Origin: Nostoc commune NIES-4072 | GTDB taxonomy: Bacteria > Cyanobacteriota > Cyanobacteriia > Cyanobacteriales > Nostocaceae | NCBI RefSeq assembly: GCF_003113895.1 | Contig: NZ_BDUD01000002.1 | Span: 62,001 to 126,000 of the forward strand | Length of the DNA stretch: 64,000 nt | Reading direction: 5' to 3' | In this document: positions 7,673-17,861 of the stretch, piece after piece | How positions within the stretch are numbered: position 1 is the first letter of the stretch | Layout of the letters: every line of letters begins with the position of its first letter | Position numbers and translations under genes: made by a program | Notes under the pieces: generated by a model | Databases searched by the model: none | Told to the model about the DNA's origin: nothing | Seen by the model: only the letters and a program-made list of their open reading frames with translations

Positions 7673-10600
7673 TTAATCAAATTTAGGAGGTAATTCCACA
7701 GGAGAGAGCAAATCTGGTTCCGCAGGTGTAGGCGCACCAACAGCAGGAGCCGATGTTGCACCAGAATTAGGCGCTGGCTGTAGTACAAAGGTTTCGATAG
7801 TGACTGCTCTAGTAATTGGTTCACTTGCCGAACTTTTGACTTGCAGTGTCAAGGTCACAATGCTTGGCTTGTCACTTAAGGGATAAGATATATTACCCGA
7901 TACAGGTACAGTTCCAGGTGCAGGCAGTAATTCTACTTTCAGGTCTTTTCCCCCTTCCACCTTCCAAGATATATTCATATTAGTTGCGATTTTTGCACCA
8001 ACAATGGGGAATAAATATTTTGCTGGCGCATCTTTACCATTAACCTTAAATTCCACAATCTGGGGTAGTTGAGGTTTAATTTGAATATTATCTATTTTTT
8101 TAGCATCAGCAGGTTGTGCTTGTCCTTGTGGAGATAAAATTATCAATTCAAATGTATAGTTACCTGCTTCTTTAATACCTGTAGGCACATTTTTACAGAT
8201 TAAGGTATCTCCTACTTGGCAGGACTGCTTGAGTTTCCTATTAATTCCTTGGCTAAGGTCATATGATGCCACTGGAATATTAGCCGTACCATCAGCCGCT
8301 TTAGCAATAATCTTGAGTTGGTTAATCTGTTCTGGATTACTAATTTGCCAGTTCAATAAAATACTCTTATTTATATAATTACTGGGGTTGGCTTTGCCTG
8401 GAGCTACTTTTATAATAGGTTTGGCATTTAATCTTGCTGCTTCATAGATAGGTTGATCAGAACTAAATTCCAGAATTTTTGGTATAGGTAAGGGGATGAT
8501 TTTGATGGGATTGGTTTTGAGTGCATCGGCTGCTACTTCTTGGTTACTTTTAGAGAAAACCTGGAGGTTGAAAATATATTCTCCTGGCAGACGGGCATCT
8601 GTACGCATATTCTGACAAGTTAGTACCGATCGCCAACTACAAGATTCCTTGAGTTCATTGGGTATACCTTTGCTAAAGTCATAAACTATCGGTGCGACAG
8701 AAGCAGTCCCGTCAGTTGACTGACCCGTGAGCTTGAGTTGGTTAATCTGTTCTGGATTACTAATTTGCCAGTTCAATAAAATACTCTTATTTATATAATT
8801 ACCGGGGTTGGCTTTGCCTGGAGCTACTTTTATAATAGGTTTGGCATTTAATCTTGCTGCTTCATAGATAGGTTGATCAGAACTAAATTCCAGAATTTTT
8901 GGTATGGGTAAGGGGATGATTTTGATGGGGATGATTTTGATGGGATTGGTTTTGAGTGCATCGGCTGCTACTTCTTGGTTACTTTTAGAGAAAACCTGGA
9001 GGTTGAAAATATATTCCCCTGGCAGACGGGCATCTGTACGCATATTCTGACAAATTAGTACCGATCGCCAACTACAAGATTCCTTGAGTTCATTGGGTAT
9101 ACCTTTGCTAAAGTCATAAACTATCGGTGCGACAGAAGCAGTCCCGTCAGTTGACTGACCCGTGAGCTTCAACAGATAAATTTGTCGCGGATTGCGGACT
9201 TGCCAATTGAGACGGATAAAGTCATTATTAACTTCTTGATATAAATTGTTGTCAGCCGCAAACTCTACGATTTTGGGTTGAGCAGGCGGTTTAAAAAAAG
9301 TTGCCCAAATCAAAAAAGCGATCGCTCCCAAAGTCCCGACCCCGGCTATAAATAACAGCAGAAATTGCCACCAAGGGCGCGGCTCCCAAATTAGTGTTCC
9401 TTGCGGAATATAATCAGGTAGAGGTAACTGCTGAGTATCTTCAAGTTGAACTCGGAACTCAATTAGCTCCGGCGCTCCATAGACAGGTCTGCGCCACCAT
9501 TTATTAGGTTTGACCCGTAAATCAATATTAGTTGAACTGTTGGGTAATAAGCGCACAGCATCAGGCTCTACAGTGTAAGTGCAAAGCTCCTTGTCATCGG
9601 CAGTTTGCGTGCGGATCAAAACTTCCCGCGTCGTATTACCAGAATTATTCAACTTGAGATGAAATATACCTTCCTGATTTCTCACCCTGCTTCTTAAAAT
9701 CAGAAATTCTGCATTTAGTGCATAAACTGGCAGAACTTGCAAATACACCACATCCATTAGTGCCAAATTCGGATTATTGGCAGAATGCAGACGGACGCTA
9801 GGAAAGTAATTTCCCGCGACAGCATTAAGCCCAGGAGTCAGCAGCAACAGAATATCCCCCCTAGCACCTGGGTTAAGGTCTAACGCATCTGGTGCTATTA
9901 GCATCCCAATTTGTTCCAACCCTTGAGGATATATCACTTTATACCAATTTTCCGGTATGTCTGGGCAAGTGATGCGAAAACGGTCTACCCGATCAGAGCG
10001 GTTATATACGCTGACGTTGACAGAGAAAGAATCTCCGGGTCGCACAGGAGTAGGTGTTTGAGAAGTCGTGACTGGTTGTAGCGTAAAGGTAGGGTCACTA
10101 ACTCGAATGGCAGTTTCCACTGGCGGCAAAACTTGCAATCGTTGCGGGTGCAGTATGGGCGTGTCTTCTGGATAGTGCTGTGGCGCATCAACTTTGATAT
10201 TGTAATTGTATGTACCTATTAACGTTTGTATGGGTACTAGAAACTCGAAAATAACTTCGCTACTACTATTTGAGTTTAAAGCTAACCGCTTGTTAGGTTC
10301 ACTACACCATTGACGAACGGTATAAGTGCTGTCATCAAGAGAAAGGTCTATTAAGGCGCTTTGATTGCCTTTGTTGATGACAGTGACGCAGAGTTCAAAC
10401 TTAGAGCCAGCAACAACTGTTTGAGCGCCAGAAGGATTGACTATCAGCGCTAAAGGCTGACCGGGAGATATTTGAGTAATAGTGTCTGGGCTGGAATCTG
10501 GGTGACGAAAGGCTATTTTGTAGCGTGGCTGACCTCCACTTTCCAATAACTGAAGAAAACCACGTTGTAGTAAATAGTCAAGTATAGTGGAGGCAACTAC

Positions 10601-10765
10601 CTTATTTTTCCCAAGATCGAGATAAGCTGAAACTTCAGACAAGCTGACTGCTGCTGCTGTTTCCAACATCCACAGCACGAGCTGCCGCTCAGAATCGGGA
10701 AGCGCCTCAACATCAGCCATCTTCAGTCCATTAGCTCTTTGATTAGTTTGGCGCTGTGCCGTCAT
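7673..10765 (-). CDS. Winged-helix, Ig-like, transmembrane CIS-associated protein
   Basis: A 1030-residue protein. Residues 15-90 look like a winged-helix domain. Residues 95-455 hold several Ig/CARDB-like beta domains (motifs such as RPGDSFSVNVSVYNRSDRVD). A hydrophobic helix follows WEPRPWWQ at about 470-495, and beyond it lie at least three more Ig-like domains and a proline-rich tail. Two of the distal domains are almost identical copies. With the next gene upstream it is one of two TM proteins in the baseplate operon and a candidate membrane anchor of the injection machine. That role is inference from its position and from the described thylakoid anchoring of cyanobacterial CIS. Confidence 0.7.
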   Translation of the reverse strand: MTAQRQTNQRANGLKMADVEALPDSERQLVLWMLETAAAVSLSEVSAYLDLGKNKVVASTILDYLLQRGFLQLLESGGQPRYKIAFRHPDSSPDTITQISPGQPLALIVNPSGAQTVVAGSKFELCVTVINKGNQSALIDLSLDDSTYTVRQWCSEPNKRLALNSNSSSEVIFEFLVPIQTLIGTYNYNIKVDAPQHYPEDTPILHPQRLQVLPPVETAIRVSDPTFTLQPVTTSQTPTPVRPGDSFSVNVSVYNRSDRVDRFRITCPDIPENWYKVIYPQGLEQIGMLIAPDALDLNPGARGDILLLLTPGLNAVAGNYFPSVRLHSANNPNLALMDVVYLQVLPVYALNAEFLILRSRVRNQEGIFHLKLNNSGNTTREVLIRTQTADDKELCTYTVEPDAVRLLPNSSTNIDLRVKPNKWWRRPVYGAPELIEFRVQLEDTQQLPLPDYIPQGTLIWEPRPWWQFLLLFIAGVGTLGAIAFLIWATFFKPPAQPKIVEFAADNNLYQEVNNDFIRLNWQVRNPRQIYLLKLTGQSTDGTASVAPIVYDFSKGIPNELKESCSWRSVLICQNMRTDARLPGEYIFNLQVFSKSNQEVAADALKTNPIKIIPIKIIPLPIPKILEFSSDQPIYEAARLNAKPIIKVAPGKANPGNYINKSILLNWQISNPEQINQLKLTGQSTDGTASVAPIVYDFSKGIPNELKESCSWRSVLTCQNMRTDARLPGEYIFNLQVFSKSNQEVAADALKTNPIKIIPLPIPKILEFSSDQPIYEAARLNAKPIIKVAPGKANPSNYINKSILLNWQISNPEQINQLKIIAKAADGTANIPVASYDLSQGINRKLKQSCQVGDTLICKNVPTGIKEAGNYTFELIILSPQGQAQPADAKKIDNIQIKPQLPQIVEFKVNGKDAPAKYLFPIVGAKIATNMNISWKVEGGKDLKVELLPAPGTVPVSGNISYPLSDKPSIVTLTLQVKSSASEPITRAVTIETFVLQPAPNSGATSAPAVGAPTPAEPDLLSPVELPPKFD
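8310..9170 (-). repeat. 420-bp tandem duplication inside the Ig-like anchor gene
   Basis: The segment starting near 8310 recurs exactly 420 bp later near 8730 with very few differences, apart from a 15-bp extra unit (GATGATTTTGATGGG) around 8930-8945. It duplicates one 140-residue Ig-like domain in frame. The near-identity points to a recent event. Confidence 0.85.
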
Positions 10766-10801
10766 GATTTTTACCTTCCTTTGATTAGCACCTTAGTCAT
10801 A

Positions 10802-13009
10802 TTATTTACAGCCCGTATCGACTTGTGGAGCAACATCAATTCTCACTTGTGTGTCGTCACCACCACTAATTACAAAAATATTTTTGCCTTGTCTTTTGAT
10901 ATCAACGCTATTGACACGTTTGTTATATTGGCGCAGTTGTTTAACATTCTCAAATTGAGAAGAGCGTTTGCCGTCAATAGTCAAAGGCCAAAGCATCACC
11001 CTACCGTCATCTCCCCCACTAGCTAGGTAGCAACCATCTCTAGTGATCGCTACAGAGCGCACGGGCTTGTTACCAAGAGCCTTATCCTTATACAAGGGAT
11101 AGGCGGTACATTGAACATCCTTAGTTAATAAGCATTGCTCCAGATTCCACAAAGTGATCTGTCCCTGTGTATCGGCTGTTGCCATTAAGTTTGGCTTATA
11201 AGCGGCAACAGCTAAACTTTGAATGTAATCGTCTTTGCTGCCTTGTGGATCTGATAAGGAACGGACTTGATCCGTTTCCAAATTCCACATCCACAATTGG
11301 TTAAATCGACCGCCAATTATGAGATTTTTACCTTCTTTTCCGGCTAGGGCTAAAGCAGAGACCGCAAAATCGAATTTTTTTCGTTTAAAAGGCGTTGTGT
11401 TCTGACTGACACCCTTTTCCAGGTCGCTTTGGATATCCCACTGCAAAACCAAACCGCTACCGTGACCACTGAACAGAAAGTGCGAGTCTTTAGTAAACTC
11501 TAGAGCAAATACGCGATCGTCCGTGCCAACGCGATCGTCTTTGCGAAAAAATAAAGAATTTATCGGTTTTTTGTCAGCCCCAGCCAGATTAAATATCCTG
11601 ATTTCGCCATTTTCTAACCCTGCGGCTAAGAGATTATTATCCACTGGGCGATAGCGAACTACTCGTACTGCTTTGCCCTGGGAGGGCAAATCACCCCCAA
11701 ACTGGTTAATTAGTGGATTGAGGAAGCCTGCACTCTTCCACTTAATGATTTTTTGGTCATCACTCCCACTGATGGCACTTTCTCCTGTACCATTGAATTG
11801 CACAGACTTCACAGGCTTTTCATGACCATACCATCGGTTAGCAGGATTTAACCAAGAACAAGCCCAAGCTATTGTGAGCAAGCCTGCACCTATCAATAGC
11901 TGCATCCAAATTGGCAAAACAGGCAGTAAATTCAGTTTTAAGAATTGGGTATCGTTGCGGATATCTATATTTGCTTCTGACTTACTAGCTTTGACATCTG
12001 CTTCTGACTTACTAGCTTTGACCTCAAATCGCAATTTTCTGCTTCCCCCCCACCAGTGTCGGCGCTTTTTGATCACTAACTGCAACTGTACTGTTTCACC
12101 TGGGGAAATATTGGCTTTCTCTGGTAGTAGTTCCCAACTGCTTTTACTCTGTCCCGCTTCTGGTTCAACCTGCACCATCACATCAGATTTTAAATTGCTG
12201 GCATTGTCGAAGTTGAGTATGTAGATGGTAGAGTGACATTTCCACATAGGTATCCACCATGCTGAGGCTGATGGTGGCATTTGTTGTTCTTTGGGTATAC
12301 AGCTAAATTCTATAAACCCTTGAGTCAGAACTTTTATGATTCCACTGGTGCTAGATGAAGGGCCGTCAACGAGGTTAGCTTCAATGGTGAAGGGATATGG
12401 CTGACTAGGAACTTCACTAGGATTAGGCAATTGGCATGAGAAAGTTCTATCTTTCTCTTCCCCGGGGGGAATTTTCAAGCTTATTTTGCTACCTTTAACT
12501 AACCATTTCTGGTCTACGCCTAAAAAACTTAGGACGACATCGGCTGTGAGTTGATTGGGATTGTAGACACTGACAGGAATTTCTTTTAATTCTTTAGGAG
12601 AAGCTGAAAATGTGGCTACAGGGAGAGTCACTTTTACAGGTGTGTATCCTTTGCTTTGTTCTACAATCAGACGCACCACTTCTCTTGTGTCTTCTCCCAG
12701 TCCCAGTTCTAATGAGAAAATCCGCACGGTCAGGTTCATGATGCCAACAAACCCTGGAACTGGGCTATCTGTGATCATGACAGTAAATCGCGTGCTATCA
12801 CCTGGTGGTTTTTTGGCGCTGACTTCTGGCGAAAGACTGTACCAACGCAGTCCAGAAATGATGTCAGCGCCAGCAGCGATTATCTCTAATTGAAAGGCAA
12901 CGAAGCGATCGCTGTCATTGGTTACAGTTATGTTAAAAGAGGCGGGCGTTCCACCTGGCTTAAATTTCACAACTTGTTCGGAAATTGTTGTACTGATACT
13001 ATTTGCCAT
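10802..13009 (-). CDS. Ig-like, transmembrane, WD40 protein of the CIS locus
   Basis: About 735 residues. The ATG at 13009 is used; a TTG five codons upstream is possible. Residues 1-365 are Ig-like beta domains similar to those of the downstream gene. One hydrophobic helix (LPIWMQLLIGAGLLTIAWA) lies near residue 380, followed by a WD40 propeller with GH..V.SVQFNGTG and SGSDDQKIIKWK signatures to the C-terminus. A 9-residue in-frame repeat (KASKSEADV, KASKSEANI) precedes the helix. A propeller and Ig domains on opposite sides of a membrane suit an adaptor between the CIS baseplate and the membrane; this is inference. Confidence 0.7.
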   Translation of the reverse strand: MANSISTTISEQVVKFKPGGTPASFNITVTNDSDRFVAFQLEIIAAGADIISGLRWYSLSPEVSAKKPPGDSTRFTVMITDSPVPGFVGIMNLTVRIFSLELGLGEDTREVVRLIVEQSKGYTPVKVTLPVATFSASPKELKEIPVSVYNPNQLTADVVLSFLGVDQKWLVKGSKISLKIPPGEEKDRTFSCQLPNPSEVPSQPYPFTIEANLVDGPSSSTSGIIKVLTQGFIEFSCIPKEQQMPPSASAWWIPMWKCHSTIYILNFDNASNLKSDVMVQVEPEAGQSKSSWELLPEKANISPGETVQLQLVIKKRRHWWGGSRKLRFEVKASKSEADVKASKSEANIDIRNDTQFLKLNLLPVLPIWMQLLIGAGLLTIAWACSWLNPANRWYGHEKPVKSVQFNGTGESAISGSDDQKIIKWKSAGFLNPLINQFGGDLPSQGKAVRVVRYRPVDNNLLAAGLENGEIRIFNLAGADKKPINSLFFRKDDRVGTDDRVFALEFTKDSHFLFSGHGSGLVLQWDIQSDLEKGVSQNTTPFKRKKFDFAVSALALAGKEGKNLIIGGRFNQLWMWNLETDQVRSLSDPQGSKDDYIQSLAVAAYKPNLMATADTQGQITLWNLEQCLLTKDVQCTAYPLYKDKALGNKPVRSVAITRDGCYLASGGDDGRVMLWPLTIDGKRSSQFENVKQLRQYNKRVNSVDIKRQGKNIFVISGGDDTQVRIDVAPQVDTGCK

Positions 13010-13203
13010 AATCAAGATACCCAACGCCTCTATAAATCAAAATAATTAATGTTTTTATAAATGTGTTTTTAATAAAATTTTGGCATCAATCGATAACAGA
13101 TTAATTCATATTTACTGACATGGCAAGGATTAAATATTCCATAAAGTTGAGAAAGAATTTATTGTTGATATACACCAAGTCTTCCCACAGTTTATGCCGA
13201 CAA

Positions 13204-14433
13204 TTAAGAGTTTGAGTTTTTATTTTCAAGTTTTAATAACTGCATAATCTGTCTTCGTTTCCAACTAAAATGTAAAATATTAATTCCTATCTCCTGAGCA
13301 GTGCGGATCGTTTCCCGCGATAATAACAAGGCATCATTTAATCCCCAGGCGCTAGAAAGGTCGCCTGTAACTAAGATGATGCCTTCACCGTATTGTATCT
13401 GAATGTGTTCTTGATTCACAACAGGTAGTGAAGAAAATAAAAATGGTTCTGTTCGCAAATAATGATTAGGCTTGATGTCTTTGATATCTTGTAAAGAAGT
13501 TCCTAACTGTTTTGCTAAGTCTAAAACGCTGCTAATTGTGATATTGCTATTACTGGGTGTATCTATTAATAAAACGCCTCCTAAATCTAAGTAATTCTTG
13601 AGAACTGCCAGTTCTATTGGGTTTAAAGAAAACTCTGCACTAGTCGCCAAAAATAGTAAATCGCAAGTTTGGATTTGCGAATCAATGTCTTTAATTTCTA
13701 AGTTGATTGGCTCGATTTGTTGAGCAGACAAATTTGGGTAAAGACTAGAAACAGATTTGACTAAATACGAGAGATTTTCGGCACTGCGCTTTGTGGCTGC
13801 ACTATTGGCGATTTGGGCAACACGTATAGTTGCTTGGGGGCGCGATCGCACCTGCTGCCGATAACGCAAGTCTAGCTGGTTATGCTCAGGAAAAAACACA
13901 TCAACGGGATTTTTTAACTTTACTTCTACCGCTAACTTTACTTCTCCCTGTTTTAGGAAAATCCGGCACAATTCTACTTCTGTTTCTGTTGGGGGGCTAA
14001 GTTTCTCGTCAATCCGAAAAGTTTCTGCGATAATCTCAGGGTTTGTGGGACGGCGCAATCTTTCTGGATCTACGTAACTGATGACTAAATATACAGTCAG
14101 TGATTTATCTAGCGGCGCTTGGGTAGCAATGCGATAAGTTTCTGGCTGCGGTACAATAATCGGGTTGCCAGCTATGTCAATAGCAATACCGGGCTGAACT
14201 TCTAGCCAACGTTCATCGCGGTAATTTGCTGGCACTTCTGCTGGGGCAGATATTAAATGCACTCCCAATCCACAAACAATTCCTGGCTGATTGAGGGATT
14301 GATAGTGAATATTTTGTCTGTGACGATGGTATTCGTGAGCTACTCGCCAGCGATCAGCGTTCATCAGCAGTCCATCAGTCACCAGCAAGCGTTCGAGAAT
14401 TTTAATCGGTGGTAGGGGAAATTGTTCAGTCAT
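13204..14433 (-). CDS. DUF4159-like protein of the CIS baseplate operon
   Basis: A 409-residue protein. The N-terminal 200 residues contain ILERLLVTDGLLMNADRW and EVQPGIAIDIAGNPIIVP, a beta-rich region I associate with eCIS operons. The C-terminal half (LLFLATSAEFSLNPIELAVL, NYLDLGGVLLIDTPS) resembles DUF4159, a glutamine-amidotransferase-like fold without obvious catalytic residues. It sits between the anchor genes and the baseplate genes on the same strand. The biochemical role is unknown. Confidence 0.6.
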   Translation of the reverse strand: MTEQFPLPPIKILERLLVTDGLLMNADRWRVAHEYHRHRQNIHYQSLNQPGIVCGLGVHLISAPAEVPANYRDERWLEVQPGIAIDIAGNPIIVPQPETYRIATQAPLDKSLTVYLVISYVDPERLRRPTNPEIIAETFRIDEKLSPPTETEVELCRIFLKQGEVKLAVEVKLKNPVDVFFPEHNQLDLRYRQQVRSRPQATIRVAQIANSAATKRSAENLSYLVKSVSSLYPNLSAQQIEPINLEIKDIDSQIQTCDLLFLATSAEFSLNPIELAVLKNYLDLGGVLLIDTPSNSNITISSVLDLAKQLGTSLQDIKDIKPNHYLRTEPFLFSSLPVVNQEHIQIQYGEGIILVTGDLSSAWGLNDALLLSRETIRTAQEIGINILHFSWKRRQIMQLLKLENKNSNS

Positions 14434-14471
14434 GGCAATTCAGGATTGTGGATGTTGGAAAGTGAGAAATT

Positions 14472-14573
14472 ATACCAATTTGAAAAAAGAATACGACAGA
14501 TATACAGCCCCAAACGCTTGTCCTGTCTTGATTATTAATTTTGAATTTTGAATTTTGAATTTTGAATTGGTAT
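14472..14573. repeat. Short ATACCAATT element with TTTTGAA heptamer repeats
   Basis: It begins ATACCAATTTGAA and ends TTGAATTGGTAT, an inverted-repeat pair. The right half contains four TTTTGAA heptamers in tandem, a cyanobacterial short tandem repeat. It ends on the stop codon of the tail-protein gene. It resembles the element at 5707-5802. Confidence 0.5.
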
Positions 14574-15640
14574 TAGTTTGTTGGTAACTCCTGATTTCTT
14601 TGTTCGATGAAGAGGTCGTAGGTGCAGAAAGCTGGCTTTTCTCTGTCAATTACCTCGCGCACTAAACCTGCATCTACCTGCTGATCTGGTTCAAGACGCA
14701 GCCGGACAATGAAATGATAGGGTCGTCCACCCCCTAGTAGTGAGTCTTCTCCCAGGTGCGTTTCTCCGAACAAAAAGCCTCGACTAAAGATTTCTTCAAT
14801 ACTGATATGCTTCTGGTTTTCAGGCAAATGCTCATCTAAAGGCAAGTCTGTATAAAGATGCAGATATAATCGCAAACCCCGACGAGTACCCCGCCAACGG
14901 TAAAGCTCTAAAGCTTGACGAATCAGATAACGCTGGCGCATCATACCCCAGCGAGAGTCAATCGGCCAGCCTACCCAATAAGCCAGAAACGGCAGCAAGG
15001 TTTGAGGAGCCGTTAAAGGATCTAGATAAGCCGATAAGCTATCGAGAATATCCATTGTCGGTTCAAACGCCTGCTCAAAAATGTGCAGGAAGCGACCGAT
15101 AAAATCTGCTTCACGGTAAATACTCGGCAAAAAATCGAGGTACAGGCTGCGTGGACGCACGTGCAGGTTAAAGCTGGCAGTTTCTAACCCTTGCTCACTA
15201 CCATCCATCGCTGTATAGCTGACATCAAGGCGACAGTGATAATCGATAACCAGAGATTGGTCAGCAGCTAAAGACTCATTTTCCTCAAAGAAATTTTCTG
15301 GCACTCGGAAGTATAGCAAAGCATAAATCTCTTTATCATGATCAATTGTCTGCCCTTCTAGATGGGTGCGACACCAAAAAGCCGGAAAATTCCCTTGGCT
15401 TTCCAGGTGCAATTCCTGCAACGGTTTTCCCGAATTTTTCATTTTGACAACCATTTCACTGGGTTCGCCTGGGTACAAAACCAAGGAGTTGGTGATGGGG
15501 GTATGCTGCTGAAGCCCAGAGGCTGCGGGGAAGCGCCGCATCTGCATGGCTCCTCCTGACCCCGATGATATGGCTGTTTCGGGGATCTGCATGGGAGTAA
15601 GTTGCAGATGTAGGGAAGAACCAGAGCGGGCTTGTGACAT
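14573..15640 (-). CDS. CIS baseplate wedge protein, P2 gpI-like tail protein
   Basis: A 355-residue protein. The core FLPSIYREADFIGRFLHIFE, LDSLSAYLDPLTAPQTLLPFLAYWVGWPID and YRWRGTRRGLRLYLHLYT is typical of the phage tail protein I domain family found in eCIS and T6SS-like baseplates. The first 160 residues are a beta-rich extension. It lies directly downstream of the gpJ-like gene, the normal order for these baseplate parts, and probably corresponds to Cis12. Confidence 0.85.
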   Translation of the reverse strand: MSQARSGSSLHLQLTPMQIPETAISSGSGGAMQMRRFPAASGLQQHTPITNSLVLYPGEPSEMVVKMKNSGKPLQELHLESQGNFPAFWCRTHLEGQTIDHDKEIYALLYFRVPENFFEENESLAADQSLVIDYHCRLDVSYTAMDGSEQGLETASFNLHVRPRSLYLDFLPSIYREADFIGRFLHIFEQAFEPTMDILDSLSAYLDPLTAPQTLLPFLAYWVGWPIDSRWGMMRQRYLIRQALELYRWRGTRRGLRLYLHLYTDLPLDEHLPENQKHISIEEIFSRGFLFGETHLGEDSLLGGGRPYHFIVRLRLEPDQQVDAGLVREVIDREKPAFCTYDLFIEQRNQELPTN

Positions 15641-15654
15641 TTTCTCTTTGCAGG

Positions 15655-17859
15655 TTAAATCAAGTTAATAATATGACCAGAGCGGAGTTGAGCATTTTGC
15701 CAGGAGCAAACTAAACCCAATGGGCCAGGAGCGATGACTGGATTTTGTGGCAGCGATCGCACCCAGTTTGTACCTTGTTTGCGTAACTCGAACAACTGCA
15801 CTACACCCAGGTAGCGCACCCCGGCAATTTGCTGAAACAAAGTCACAATATCTGAAGGATAAACGGGGCGACCAAATGGCCAGCCTTTCCCTTCCATTCC
15901 CCCAGTTAGGGGATTGAGAAAGCGGTAAAGGGCGACTTGCAATTTGCTGAGGATTTCTTGTTGGGCGCGGGGATTTTGATATTCTGCTTCTAGGGCTACC
16001 TCTGTTTGGACTGCAACCCCCACATATTCCGGTTCTTGTAAACATACCTGCACCCCCAGTAATCGCCGTTCATTGAGATAGGCGAGAATTTGCTCACTCA
16101 GTTGGGGGCTGAGGGCAAGTTGGTCTGGGTCTATACCTTGACTACGCGCAATCCCTTCTGTATTCGCGTGTGGTATGACTAGCAGGCGTACTATCCCAGC
16201 TTCGCTACCGCCTTTGGCTGGTAAGCACCTAGCACGGGCAATAGCGCCGTTAGCCGCTTTGATGGTTAAGGCTTCAAAATCTTCAGGAGTGACAGCGCGA
16301 TCGCGTGTACGCAGCATTGCCGGGACGCGGATGACTGCTTCTTCTAAAGATTCGGCATTAGCACCGTTGCGTCCGGGTTTGTAGTTGACAATATTGGCCA
16401 CATAAGGCACAGAATTTTTCAAAACTCTGATTGAGCCAACTTGTACATTTCCCTTCACACCGCCGCCAATGCGATAGGCAACCATCGTAATTGTCGAACC
16501 TCTCGGTGGCACAGCCCCATATTGCCGCTCTAAAGAGTTCACTGTTTCTTCGCCTATTGTATTGAGCAGTCGTTCTCTATCTGCCGCCTGTGTCATTTGC
16601 AATTTGGCACGCAACATTGTTTGTTGCTGAATTTGACCCGGTTCACGAATCAGGGGGCCAAACTGCACAGTTCCGGTGCGCGAGTCGATGGTATAGTGAC
16701 GGTCTTGAGGCCCTGAATTAGCAAAATCCATCACCTCATACCACCTTTGGGGCAGTTCTCCTGGTGGCGTAACTAGGATATATTCTTTTTCTTTACGTTC
16801 CAGCGCAGGAGAACCCATTAGCTGAAATGTTTGTCCGGGTTTACCGTTGCTCTCTCCTAGCGGCTCATTGGTGATTAATTCGCTTTGGCTTGCTCCCACA
16901 GTACCACCAATAGCGCGCACAGATAGCCCGACAATTCGGGGAGAGCTAATGTAGCCAGATTGATTGGGTAATGGGTCAGCATAAACGCAGCGCACCCAGC
17001 GACCTTGGTATGTGGCAAACTGGGTCACAGGCCAGAACTGGGGCATATGCAGCACGATATCTGCACCTTGTAGTGGGTTCCCACCAGCACGAGCTATTTC
17101 ACTAAAACTGAATCCTTTAGTGCGGTCATCTCTTTCTCGCATTAACACTGGTTCCCAAACCCTGCCATTCCAAGCTTCCCAGCGACGTGGCGGTGCTTCT
17201 GGGTTGATACCAGTAGATGTGGCAGCTTCTCCTTGAAAATTAACTGCAATCACATTGCCATCAATCGGCTGTCCTGGGTCAAATACTAGATAAAAGCAAT
17301 TGCCAGCATGGGGTTGTTCGTTAAAGAATGCTAGCTCTCGCCCGCTCCAGTGACCATCAGCACTGAGCGTCCACAATCCGCCAAAGCGATCGCGCAATAT
17401 TTGCGGCAAATCCTCTGCCATCTCCGCCGTGAGAAAATGAAGAATGCTAGGATTGCCAATCTGTAACTGACGATCTGTGCTAAAGACAATCGCTTCTTCG
17501 GTTTCAGTCCGCAGTGTGGCTATTTCTGTACCTTCAGGAATTGTGTAAGTCTCAGGTAGAGACGAACTCAGATAAAAAGTAACATCAGTCTTAGCGGGAG
17601 TTGGTGCTTGTAAGCGAATCCCTAGTAACTCCAGAAAGGCAACATAATTGCGTCTGGGAACTTGATTGAACCGCAGCATCATTTGGTCTGTTAACCAAGC
17701 AAACAGTTCAATCAGGGTAATTCCTGGGTCGCTGGGGTTGTAGTTTGTCCATTCAGGACAGTAACGAGGAATGCGGAGAATGCATTCTTCTACTAAGTCC
17801 TTAAAAGTGCGATCGTCTAAATCCGACTTGGGTAAATTGGGTAGAAAATCAAATTCCAC
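15655..17859 (-). CDS. cis11: CIS baseplate protein, gpJ-like (Cis11)
   Basis: A 734-residue putative baseplate assembly protein. The N-terminus (DLVEECILRIPRYCPEWTNY, then NPSDPGITLIELFAWLTDQM) and the central RDRAVTPEDFEALT with TGTVQFG are hallmarks of the gpJ/gp6 family. These proteins form the ring of baseplate wedges around the spike. Start GTG 17859 has GGGGAG five bases upstream, inside the 3' end of the gp25 gene; only two bases separate the genes. Confidence 0.9.
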   Translation of the reverse strand: MEFDFLPNLPKSDLDDRTFKDLVEECILRIPRYCPEWTNYNPSDPGITLIELFAWLTDQMMLRFNQVPRRNYVAFLELLGIRLQAPTPAKTDVTFYLSSSLPETYTIPEGTEIATLRTETEEAIVFSTDRQLQIGNPSILHFLTAEMAEDLPQILRDRFGGLWTLSADGHWSGRELAFFNEQPHAGNCFYLVFDPGQPIDGNVIAVNFQGEAATSTGINPEAPPRRWEAWNGRVWEPVLMRERDDRTKGFSFSEIARAGGNPLQGADIVLHMPQFWPVTQFATYQGRWVRCVYADPLPNQSGYISSPRIVGLSVRAIGGTVGASQSELITNEPLGESNGKPGQTFQLMGSPALERKEKEYILVTPPGELPQRWYEVMDFANSGPQDRHYTIDSRTGTVQFGPLIREPGQIQQQTMLRAKLQMTQAADRERLLNTIGEETVNSLERQYGAVPPRGSTITMVAYRIGGGVKGNVQVGSIRVLKNSVPYVANIVNYKPGRNGANAESLEEAVIRVPAMLRTRDRAVTPEDFEALTIKAANGAIARARCLPAKGGSEAGIVRLLVIPHANTEGIARSQGIDPDQLALSPQLSEQILAYLNERRLLGVQVCLQEPEYVGVAVQTEVALEAEYQNPRAQQEILSKLQVALYRFLNPLTGGMEGKGWPFGRPVYPSDIVTLFQQIAGVRYLGVVQLFELRKQGTNWVRSLPQNPVIAPGPLGLVCSWQNAQLRSGHIINLI

Positions 17860-17861
17860 GA

